NCBI GenBank assembly: GCA_025362615.1 | Contig: JANYFQ010000233.1 | Coordinates: 1-15,698 of the forward strand | Direction of reading: 5' to 3' | DNA length: 15,698 nucleotides | Origin: Hymenobacter sp. | Lineage (GTDB): Bacteria > Bacteroidota > Bacteroidia > Cytophagales > Hymenobacteraceae | Part shown: piece by piece, positions 1 through 7,176 of the stretch | Numbering within the stretch: position 1 is the stretch's first letter | Layout: each line of letters opens with the position of its first letter | Program-made: the position numbers and the translations under genes | The notes under the pieces: model-generated | The model's database searches: none | Told to the model about the DNA's origin: nothing | What the model saw: the letters and a program-made list of their open reading frames with translations, nothing else

Positions 1-3000
1 ATGATGAGGTGGTAGGGGTCGACGGCCACAGAGGCCGGCTTCTTGTTCACCACGAAGCGCAGCTGGTTGTCGCCGGTGCGTAGGCGGCGCTTGAGCATGA
101 GCAGCGGCGGCACGGGCATCTTGTCCTTGCCCAGCTCCGGGAAAATAGCCACCGGTAGGGCATCGCGGGTTTGGTCGGCGGGCTTCTGGTTGCCCAGGCT
201 GTCGGCGTAGAACTTGGCACTCTTCACCGTGAAATCAACCTGGTAGCGGCCGTCGGGCAGTTTCTTGCTGGTGGCGGCCGTCACGCGGTTGTCGTACAGG
301 GTGATGCGCTCGAAGGCGTCGGTGATGTAAGACTGGAGCGAGTCGGGCGCGGCCCGGCGCAGGTAGCCGATGAACTCGGGCGAGTTGGTAAAAGGCGGCT
401 GCTGGAAAGCCACGGCAGCCACGTATTTTTTCAGGGCGGCGTTCAGAACGTCCTCGCCCATTGCGTCTTGCAGGGCGTACATCACCACTGAACCCTTGCG
501 GTAGTGAATGTACTGCTGGTTTTCGACCAGGCCAAGCGGCACTTCCTTCTTCTTCTCGAAAGAGCGGCCTTGCAGGTAGCGGTCCATGTCGAATTTGAGG
601 AAGCGCTGCATGGTGGTGGGGCCGTTGTGGTGGGCTACCACCATGAGGGCCGAGTACTCGGCCATGCTTTCGGCCATCAGCGTACAGCCTTGCACGTTGC
701 CACCGATGACCTGGTGCGCCCACCACTGGTGCGCCACCTCGTGGGCCGTCACGTAGTAGGGCATATTGAGGTCTTCGGGGTCGTCGTCGTCCACGTCGGC
801 CACGAAGCCGATGCCTTCGGAGAAGGGGACGGTGTTGGCGAAACTCTGGGCAAAGGTTTGGTACTGCGGAAACTCCAGAATACGCAGCTGCCGGTGCTGG
901 TAAGGCGAGAAGTTGCGCGAGCAATACGCCAGGGCATCCTTCGCGCCCTCGCTCATGCGCTTGAGGTTGTACTCGTGGCCCGGCTGGTAGTAAATGGTGA
1001 TGGGGATGGTGCGGCGGCCGGCGGTGTCAACCCACTGGCTCTTATACGTTTGGTAACGGGCCGAGAGGAAGGTGTAGAAGTTGAGCATGGGCCGGTCCAT
1101 GACGTAGGTGAAGTAGCGGCGGCCGTCTTTCACCCATTCTTTTTGGAGGTAGCCGGGGGCGATGGCCGTTTGGTCGGCCTCGGTGCTGACGGTGGTGCGG
1201 AAGCGAATCCAGTCGGAATCGGTGCCGATGTAGGTGTTCTGGCGGGCCTTGAGGTCGTTCACGCCGGCCATGCGGGGCTTGGGCTGGAGGCCGTAGTTTT
1301 TGCGGTCCTGGTCGTCGGCTAGCTCCGCGTCGTCGCGGTAGCCGAGGCCGGGCAGGTAGCTGCTGCTGATGAAGGTGCCATTGTACACGAGGTCGGTGTT
1401 GGAGTCGGCGTTGGGAAAGCCGCGCTCCTGGTAGCTGATGTCCATCGTCAGCGGCAGCGAGTCGCCGGGGGCGAGGGGGCGGGCGAGGCGGTAGAGGCGG
1501 AAGCCAAAAGTGCTGTCATTCAGCGTCAAGGTGGCTTGGCCGGGTGCGCCCAGCGCCAGCGCCCGCACCCGTGGGTGCTGCTCGACGGGCAGGCTGACGA
1601 TGACCGTATCGAGCGCCCGGGCCTGCTTGTTTACGAGCGTGAACTGGCCCTGAAACCGCACGGCGCGGGTGCTGGGAAAAAGGTCGGTGCTGAGGCTCAC
1701 GGCCGTGATGCGCGGCTGAGGCACGCCCCGGAAGCGGCGGTATTGTTTTTCGTAAACTACCTGTAATTTTTCGGCGGCTTTGGGGGTGCGGTATTGGTTG
1801 AGGATATTGGTGTTATAGAAAATAAAGCCGCCTGCGCCCAGGCTGATAAGCAGGCCCAGCACCAAGGCGGCGCTGCTGCCGCTGCCCCAGCGCCGCCGGG
1901 CTTCGGTGAGGCGACCGGTGGTATCGGTGCCGCGCACCCACAACAGGTTGGCCATCAGCGCTAACAGCAAGGCAACCCCCAGCCAAAGCAGCTTGGTCCA
2001 CCAGAAGGCGGGCAGAAAATGGCCGAAGCCGTTCATGGCCGAGTACTGCCCCGGCGAGCTGCCGCCGCCGTAGCTGAGCAGGCGGTGGGTGAGGCCGAGC
2101 TGACTCCGAAACAGGTTGGCCACGTAGTAGGCCACCATCACGAAAAAGCCTAAGTACTTGTTGTTCACTACCACTTGCGTCACCATCGCCAGCACGCAGG
2201 TCAGGGCCAGGGCGGGCCACTGGTACAAAAACAGGGTTTCGAGGTAGAGGCCGATTTCGTAGTGGTGGTAGCCCTTGACGGTTTGCACCACCAGGCCGCA
2301 AGCCATTATCACGGCCAGCAGTACGCCCTGCACCAGTATCAGCGCGGCCAGCTTGCTAAGGAAGGGCACCCAGTTGGGCACGGGCACGGCATCGGCGATT
2401 TGGGCCACGCCCGCCTGCCGCTCGCGCCACACCAACTCGCCGCTGTAGAAAATGATGATGGCCAGGAAGAACAGCCCAAACGTGCCCTGCGCAAATTGCA
2501 GCACCACGTTCGTGACCGGGTAAGTAGGCGTGTCGAAGGTTTTGCCCACCTCCGAAGCCGTGGCGAAGAGCAGGATGACGCCCGCCCCGGCAATGGCGGC
2601 GAAGTAGCGGCTCCTGACAATGCCCCGAAATTCGAGCTTCGTCAGGCTCCACCACTGGCTGATGCTCATGGCGTTGGAGAAAATTTGAGCCACGCGGGGC
2701 AGGCGCAGGCCCACCCCGGCGGATGCAGTCGGGGCTTCGGCGGCCAGCGCGGCGGCGACTTTGCGGGTTTTCTTCGACACCTTTTCCGACGCAAACGACG
2801 AGAACCGGAACCGCCCGTAGCACAGCGCCAGCAGCCCGAAGCCCACGGCCAGCCACACGGCCCGGTTGAGGAGCATATACCCACTGAGTGGCAGTAACAG
2901 CGTGTTTTTGTCGGCCGCCGTCCAGTAGCGGGTTGTCAGGAACTGGGCCCCGAGGCCGAAAGCATCAAGGGCCGAAGCCAGGTATTCGTTCTTGAGGTCG

Positions 3001-3617
3001 GAAGTGAAATTACTGGAAACCAGGTAGGCCACCAGCAGCAGCACGGCCCCGATGTAGGTACTGAGGATGTTGCGGGTGAGCGTGGCAACGGTAAAGAAAA
3101 TGGCCCCGCAAAACAGCAAATTCGGCAGCACCAGCAGCAAATACGGCCACACATAAGCGCCCGCCGGAGCCGAAGCCAGGAACCGGTCGGCCTCGACCCA
3201 GGGCATGATGCCGGCCAGCGCCGCGCCCAGCGGAATGCCCGCAAATACCAACACCGCAATTACATACGAACCCAGAAACCGCCCCCCCAAATAGCCCCAC
3301 TTGCTGATGGGCGTGGTGTAGAACAACGGGTGCGAGCGGGTTTCAAAGTCGCGGTACACCGGGTTGCCCATCAGCGAGGAGGCGATGATGATGCCGAACA
3401 CGCTGACGATGCTGATGATGATGCTCAGCGAGAACGGCGAGTTGATTTTGACCGTCTGCCCGTCGCCGCCGATGCTGATGTTTACGCCCGTGCCGAAGCC
3501 GCCGCCAGCGGCCGTAACCAGCAGAAAAGCCATCAGCAGTAGCAAAAAAAAGTAAATCCAGGTGGCGGGGCGGCGCAGGCGGTAGCGGATTTCGAAGAGG
3601 AGGATGGGGAGGAACAT
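1..3617 (-). CDS. ABC-2 permease fused to M1-family aminopeptidase domain (3' end cut by window)
   Basis: The reading frame is open from the ATG at 3617 to the left edge, giving about 1205 residues; only a few C-terminal residues are probably missing, since the sequence reaches a VDPYH motif I associate with the end of this family. Residues 1 to about 600 hold two blocks of hydrophobic segments (about 1-300 and 316-600, the second starting near MSISQWWSLTKLEF), like two ABC-2 permease halves. The rest is an M1 zinc metallopeptidase domain: PFSEGIGF (931-938) stands where GAMEN normally lies, HEVAHQWW has the zinc histidines at 959 and 963, the third ligand is E983 in AESMAEY, and YRKG (1039-1042) carries the likely catalytic tyrosine. 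The spacing from HExxH to the glutamate is 19, not the classical 18. It lies 68 bp downstream of an ABC ATPase gene, so the two probably form one inner-membrane exporter with the peptidase domain outside the membrane. Substrate unknown. Confidence 0.9.
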   Translation of the reverse strand, partial: MFLPILLFEIRYRLRRPATWIYFFLLLLMAFLLVTAAGGGFGTGVNISIGGDGQTVKINSPFSLSIIISIVSVFGIIIASSLMGNPVYRDFETRSHPLFYTTPISKWGYLGGRFLGSYVIAVLVFAGIPLGAALAGIMPWVEADRFLASAPAGAYVWPYLLLVLPNLLFCGAIFFTVATLTRNILSTYIGAVLLLVAYLVSSNFTSDLKNEYLASALDAFGLGAQFLTTRYWTAADKNTLLLPLSGYMLLNRAVWLAVGFGLLALCYGRFRFSSFASEKVSKKTRKVAAALAAEAPTASAGVGLRLPRVAQIFSNAMSISQWWSLTKLEFRGIVRSRYFAAIAGAGVILLFATASEVGKTFDTPTYPVTNVVLQFAQGTFGLFFLAIIIFYSGELVWRERQAGVAQIADAVPVPNWVPFLSKLAALILVQGVLLAVIMACGLVVQTVKGYHHYEIGLYLETLFLYQWPALALTCVLAMVTQVVVNNKYLGFFVMVAYYVANLFRSQLGLTHRLLSYGGGSSPGQYSAMNGFGHFLPAFWWTKLLWLGVALLLALMANLLWVRGTDTTGRLTEARRRWGSGSSAALVLGLLISLGAGGFIFYNTNILNQYRTPKAAEKLQVVYEKQYRRFRGVPQPRITAVSLSTDLFPSTRAVRFQGQFTLVNKQARALDTVIVSLPVEQHPRVRALALGAPGQATLTLNDSTFGFRLYRLARPLAPGDSLPLTMDISYQERGFPNADSNTDLVYNGTFISSSYLPGLGYRDDAELADDQDRKNYGLQPKPRMAGVNDLKARQNTYIGTDSDWIRFRTTVSTEADQTAIAPGYLQKEWVKDGRRYFTYVMDRPMLNFYTFLSARYQTYKSQWVDTAGRRTIPITIYYQPGHEYNLKRMSEGAKDALAYCSRNFSPYQHRQLRILEFPQYQTFAQSFANTVPFSEGIGFVADVDDDDPEDLNMPYYVTAHEVAHQWWAHQVIGGNVQGCTLMAESMAEYSALMVVAHHNGPTTMQRFLKFDMDRYLQGRSFEKKKEVPLGLVENQQYIHYRKGSVVMYALQDAMGEDVLNAALKKYVAAVAFQQPPFTNSPEFIGYLRRAAPDSLQSYITDAFERITLYDNRVTAATSKKLPDGRYQVDFTVKSAKFYADSLGNQKPADQTRDALPVAIFPELGKDKMPVPPLLMLKRRLRTGDNQLRFVVNKKPASVAVDPYHLI

Positions 3618-3623
3618 GATTTT

Positions 3624-3734
3624 AATTAAAAATTATGAATTAAAAATTAAGAAAGAGGCGGGCAGGAACCGTTCCATTTGGCTCATTAGGCCACGAGGGC
3701 GCCATTTTTAATTTTTAATTCGTAATTTTTAATT
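3624..3734. repeat. AT-rich inverted repeat between ABC ATPase and permease genes
   Basis: The left arm (3624-3650) and the right arm (3708-3734) are reverse complements over 27 bp with one mismatch; each is built from the unit AATTAAAAATTA joined by a short TG or CG step. The 57-bp spacer holds the ATPase stop codon. The right arm lies inside the ATPase coding sequence and encodes NYELKIKN. Similar AATTACGAATTAAAAATT-type repeats are common dispersed elements in Bacteroidota and cyanobacteria (recollection, not searched). The arms could form a hairpin in the operon mRNA between the two genes. Confidence 0.8.
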
Positions 3735-4588
3735 TCCGAGAAATACACGTCTTCCAGGTCGGGGTTCACCGCTTCAAAACCTGCATCCGGCGCACCGTCG
3801 GCCAGGACGTGGACCACCGTTTTGCCCGCAAACAGGCGCGAGCTGATGACGTGCTGGCTGGCTTGCAGGGCGGGCAGCTCGGCTTTCTCAATCAACTTTT
3901 TCCAGATGCGGCCTCTGAGGCTGTTCATCACCGAGAGCGGGTCGCCGGTGAGGAGAACTTCGCCTTTGTTGATGATGGCCATCGCACGGCATAGGTCCGA
4001 TACATCGCTGACAATGTGGGTACTGAGAATGACGACGAGGTTCTCGCCAATCTCGCTCAGCAGGTTGTGGAAGCGGTTGCGCTCGGCGGGGTCGAGGCCG
4101 GCGGTGGGTTCGTCCACGATGATGAGGCGGGGGTTGCCGAGCAGCGCCTGGGCAATGCCAAAGCGCTGCTTCATGCCGCCGGAGTAGCCGCCGACGTACT
4201 TTTTGCGCACGTCGTAGAGGTTGGTTTGGTGCAGTAGGGCGGCCACCATTTCCTTGCGCTCTTTCGCGTTGGCAATGCCCTTGAGGGTGGCAAAATGGTC
4301 GAGCAGTTCTTCGGCGCTTACGCTCGGGTACACGCCGAACTCCTGGGGCAGGTAGCCCAGTACGCGGCGCACGGCCTCCTTGTCGCGCAGCACGTCGATG
4401 TCATCGAGCATAATACTGCCCGTATCAGCATCTTGCAGCGTGGCGATGGTCCGCATGAGCGAGCTTTTGCCCGCGCCGTTGGGGCCGAGCAGGCCAAACA
4501 TTCCGGTCGGTATTTCCAGGCTCACGTTTTTGAGTGCCTGGGTGCCGTTGGGGTAGGTTTTGGAGAGGTTGCGGATGGAGAGGGCCAT
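3686..4588 (-). CDS. ABC transporter ATP-binding protein
   Basis: This is a 300-residue nucleotide-binding subunit of an ABC-2 type transporter. It has Walker A GPNGAGKSS (35-43), a Q-loop glutamine at 82, signature YSGGMKQR (135-142), Walker B LIIVDEP (155-161) and switch histidine H191 in STHIV. The frame is open 50 codons further upstream, but the ATG at 4588 begins MALSIRNLSKTYPNG, the normal first strand of the fold, and the extra residues overlap the promoter region, so I start there. Residues from about 215 on form the regulatory C-terminal extension usual for ATPases paired with separate permeases. The last residues, around NYELKIKN (288-295), are encoded by an AT-rich repeat arm and are probably not part of the original fold. 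The gene precedes the permease/peptidase fusion by 68 bp on the same strand; together they make a complete exporter. Confidence 0.93.
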   Translation of the reverse strand: MALSIRNLSKTYPNGTQALKNVSLEIPTGMFGLLGPNGAGKSSLMRTIATLQDADTGSIMLDDIDVLRDKEAVRRVLGYLPQEFGVYPSVSAEELLDHFATLKGIANAKERKEMVAALLHQTNLYDVRKKYVGGYSGGMKQRFGIAQALLGNPRLIIVDEPTAGLDPAERNRFHNLLSEIGENLVVILSTHIVSDVSDLCRAMAIINKGEVLLTGDPLSVMNSLRGRIWKKLIEKAELPALQASQHVISSRLFAGKTVVHVLADGAPDAGFEAVNPDLEDVYFSEIKNYELKIKNGALVA

Positions 4589-4685
4589 GAGCGGGGCGGT
4601 GAATTGGTGAAGTAGCGGGTTGGTGGCTTGGCAGATGCCGCGCAAGGCCAGCGGGTTGCCTGCGGTGATTTTCGTATTGATGCGA

Positions 4686-4728
4686 CAAATGTATAACAAG
4701 TACTTGGCAAAGCAAGCTACTTGGCAAA
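4686..4728 (-). promoter_or_regulatory. Bacteroidota-type promoter of the ABC operon, with direct repeats
   Basis: On the minus strand TACATTTG (4693-4686) matches the -7 consensus TAnnTTTG exactly, and TTG (4715-4713) sits 19 bp upstream as the -33 element. The predicted transcript starts near 4679, leaving a leader of about 90 nt before the ATPase ATG. Two exact 11-bp copies of TACTTGGCAAA (plus-strand reading, 4701-4711 and 4718-4728) lie 17 bp apart and cover the -33 region, a plausible operator. The operator role is inference. Confidence 0.6.
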
Positions 4729-4801
4729 ATAATAACACAGCAACTCACTTGGTGGCTTGCCGCCGCAACCGACGTTTCACCTGGCATCCCAACCGCCGCC
4801 G

Positions 4802-5953
4802 TTACGCCGCCGACACGGCTTCGGCCGACTCTACCGACGTTGCCCAATGCACGGTAGCCGTCAGCCATTCGGTGTAAAATTGGGCGCTGCCCTGGTCGAT
4901 GTTTTTGGGCAATTCGCGCAGCGCGGTTTGGGCGTGAGTGCGGGCCAGCGCGGGGTGCTGGGCCAGGCGGGCCAGCGCGGCCTCGACGCGGGCGGGTACG
5001 TCGGCCGGAATGTGGCTCGTAAGGCGGGCCTGGGCCTGAAACTGGCGGGCAGCGGGCAAGTCGCCTTCGTAAGCCGCCGCGAAAAATGCCGCTTCGAGCC
5101 AAACGCTGGCTTGCAATGCTTCGGGCACAAAGCCTGTACGCTGACGGTATTCGGCCAGGTAAAAACCAGCCTGGGCAACGTCGCCCGCATCAAGGGCCGC
5201 CAGGTACAAATAGTGGAACGCGTAGAGCTTGAAGGGCAGCTCCTGGGGCAGGGCGGCAGCAGCTTCGAGCAGCGTGAGGGGCAGCGCCTGCGGGCGCACC
5301 CCGGCCATCGAGCGCACCACGGCCGACAACACGGCCAGGTCGAGCTGCCCGGCCGGCCCGCCGCGCCGCAGGTTGAACACCCGCCCGCCATCGCTGTAAA
5401 AGCCGCCGACGTGCATCGGCACCAGCGTTATCAGCGCCAATAAAGCCGAGATGGCCCCGCTCGCGGCCAGGCCCGCCGCCGCCACCTGCCCCCCGGCTGA
5501 GGCAACGGCGGGCAGCAGCGCGTAGCCGCCCAGCGCCCCCACGGCCCAGGCCAGGCTACCCAACGGTCCGCCCAGGGCAAACGCCATAAACCGGCGGCGC
5601 AGGTTGTCATCGTCGGGCGGTACGCAGAGGGCCAAACCGCCCGCCGAATTAAGGTTTTTGTTCCACTCGAAGCGCAACCGCCCCGCCTGTTTTTTCCACA
5701 TAAACGGCCCCACAACCAGCCACTTAAACTCAAAATGCTGCGTGCGGCCCAACGCCACATGGCCCAACTCGTGGCACAGCACAGCCACCAGCCACGCCAG
5801 CGGCAACGAGGCCAGCAAAACGCCTTTCTGCCAACCCGCCCAGTGCGCGAAATGGAAGAGCCGGGGCGCATACCTGACGGCCAAGGTGCCGCAACCAAAG
5901 CCCAAAACTGCCCCGCCCAGCGCCAACAACACGATTTTGCCCAGGTTTTTCAT
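4802..5953 (-). CDS. M50-like membrane metalloprotease homologue with C-terminal helical domain
   Basis: This 383-residue protein has a hydrophobic N-terminus (about 5-25) and a second membrane segment (about 45-60) running straight into HELGH (61-65), the zinc-binding motif of site-2-type (M50) proteases. Further membrane segments (about 122-180) carry the GGP turn at 128-130. The second conserved site, normally NxxPxxxxDG, is degenerate: LVPMHVGGFYSDGG, with D188 as the probable third ligand and no asparagine. From about residue 200 to the end the sequence is alanine-rich, amphipathic and helical, resembling TPR-like repeats, an addition to the usual protease core. Intramembrane proteolysis is the family role; the substrate is unknown. 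Its start is 27 bp after the stop of the upstream beta-propeller gene, so co-transcription is likely. It may be catalytically altered because of the weak second motif. Confidence 0.75.
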   Translation of the reverse strand: MKNLGKIVLLALGGAVLGFGCGTLAVRYAPRLFHFAHWAGWQKGVLLASLPLAWLVAVLCHELGHVALGRTQHFEFKWLVVGPFMWKKQAGRLRFEWNKNLNSAGGLALCVPPDDDNLRRRFMAFALGGPLGSLAWAVGALGGYALLPAVASAGGQVAAAGLAASGAISALLALITLVPMHVGGFYSDGGRVFNLRRGGPAGQLDLAVLSAVVRSMAGVRPQALPLTLLEAAAALPQELPFKLYAFHYLYLAALDAGDVAQAGFYLAEYRQRTGFVPEALQASVWLEAAFFAAAYEGDLPAARQFQAQARLTSHIPADVPARVEAALARLAQHPALARTHAQTALRELPKNIDQGSAQFYTEWLTATVHWATSVESAEAVSAA

Positions 5954-5980
5954 GCGGTCAATGAGTTTTTTACCGATTGC

Positions 5981-7048
5981 TCACTTCCCGGCGGGTGGCA
6001 GCACCAACTTGTACACATTCACACCGATGGCGTAGGCCACGGTGCCGCCGTCGGGCGTTTTAACGAGCCGGATTTTATTGACGGCGTTGCCGAAATCAAC
6101 TTTCTCCCAGGTTTTGCCGCCGTCGCGGGTGCCGAAGCCGTGGGGCGCGGCCCCCACCCAACCGGTTTTTTCGTCCGCGAAACCGACCCCGAACTCGCGC
6201 ACTTTGGCGCTGGTAGTAAGCGGGATTTCTTTCCAGGATTTGCCGCCGTTGGTGGTTTTGGCCACGTAGCGGCGGGCCACGAGCGTGTCGGGGTTGTAGC
6301 TCTGGATGGTGACGTAGCCCACCTTGCGGCTGGGCCAGCTCTGCTTCCAGGTTATTTCGAAGGGGCGGGTGCTTTGGTAGCGTTTCTGCCAGGTAAGGCC
6401 CCCATCTTTGGTGTGGAGGATGAGGGCGTTAGACTTTTCGACCTCCATGCTGGAGCCGGCGCAAATGAACCCTTCGCGGGGGCTGAACATCTTGATGTCG
6501 AGAATGTACTGCGCCCCGAAGGGCCGCAGGTCGCGCGAGGTCCAGGTGTCGCCGTTGTCGGGGGAGTGCAGCAAAAAAGCGGGCCCGCCCACCCGGCCGC
6601 CGCCAAAAATCTGGTAGCGGTAGTCAATATTGCCAGCGTTGATGAACTGCTCCTTCACCACTTCGAGGGCGCACAAGCCTTTGACGGTGGGGCCTTTGTA
6701 GGGCACCGGCTGCCAGCTCCGGCCGCCGTCGCCGGTGGCGTAGAGCGGGATGGTGTCCGTCACGCCGGGGAAGTACTCGGTGCCGATGTTGCCCGCAAAC
6801 CCGCGCAGGCTGTCCAGAAAAGCCACGCAACGGAAAAACGTGCCGGGCTTCTCGTAGAGCTTCTGCCAGCTTTGGCCGCCGTTGCGGGTGCCGTAGATTT
6901 TACCGGCCCCGTTCACGTACCAGCCCTGTTGGGGCGAGATGAAGCAGATATCGTCCTGCTTGCCCCGGTAAGGGTCGGTGGGGAGTTTCTGCCAGGTTTG
7001 GGCCGGGGCGAGGAAGGGAAAAAGCAGCAGCAGGAACAGGTATTTCAT
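5981..7048 (-). CDS. Secreted Asp-box (BNR/YCF48-like) beta-propeller protein without sorting domain
   Basis: I start at the ATG at 7048, which gives a clear signal peptide (MKYLFLLLLFPFLAPAQ, cleavage near residue 17); the frame stays open 35 codons upstream without signal-like features. The mature protein is about 338 residues and carries six Asp-box motifs of the form (S/T)x(D/N)xGx(S/T)W, at about 54-61, 105-112, 162-169, 213-220, 265-272 and 307-314. This spacing is typical of the sortilin/YCF48-like seven-bladed propeller fold. It closely resembles the next gene upstream, sharing GFAGNIGT, YFPGVTDT, GRVGGPA and RPFE, but ends at the propeller and lacks the type IX sorting domain of its paralogue. 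It should therefore stay in the periplasm or be exported another way. Such propellers usually bind proteins or glycans; no enzymatic role is evident. Confidence 0.85.
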   Translation of the reverse strand: MKYLFLLLLFPFLAPAQTWQKLPTDPYRGKQDDICFISPQQGWYVNGAGKIYGTRNGGQSWQKLYEKPGTFFRCVAFLDSLRGFAGNIGTEYFPGVTDTIPLYATGDGGRSWQPVPYKGPTVKGLCALEVVKEQFINAGNIDYRYQIFGGGRVGGPAFLLHSPDNGDTWTSRDLRPFGAQYILDIKMFSPREGFICAGSSMEVEKSNALILHTKDGGLTWQKRYQSTRPFEITWKQSWPSRKVGYVTIQSYNPDTLVARRYVAKTTNGGKSWKEIPLTTSAKVREFGVGFADEKTGWVGAAPHGFGTRDGGKTWEKVDFGNAVNKIRLVKTPDGGTVAYAIGVNVYKLVLPPAGK

Positions 7049-7095
7049 GAGACGAAGATGGGAAGAACGGGGTGGTGCCGCGCCAGTCGATGAGT

Positions 7096-7103
7096 CAAAA
7101 TTA
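7096..7103 (-). promoter_or_regulatory. Possible -7 promoter box for the downstream propeller gene
   Basis: On the minus strand TAATTTTG (7103-7096) fits the Bacteroidota -7 consensus TAnnTTTG and lies about 48 bp before the chosen ATG at 7048. No TTG stands 19-21 bp upstream, so the -33 element is weak or absent. It may give the propeller and M50-like genes their own transcript. Confidence 0.35.
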
Positions 7104-7176
7104 AGTACTTGTCGGTCCTGCCCCGACTGCTCGTTTCCAAGCAAAAGAGCCAAAAGCTACCAGCCACCCCACCCCC

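Noticed and set aside
504..1322. 272-codon plus-strand frame opposite the peptidase domain
   Set aside because: The opposite strand carries the intact M1 motifs; this frame is a Val/Gly-rich antisense shadow.
3282..3551. Homopolymer tracts (G7 at 3282-3288 and T8 at 3544-3551 on the coding strand) as phase-variation switches in the permease gene
   Set aside because: The tracts are short, fit normal Phe/Leu and Gly codons of membrane segments, and the frame is intact.
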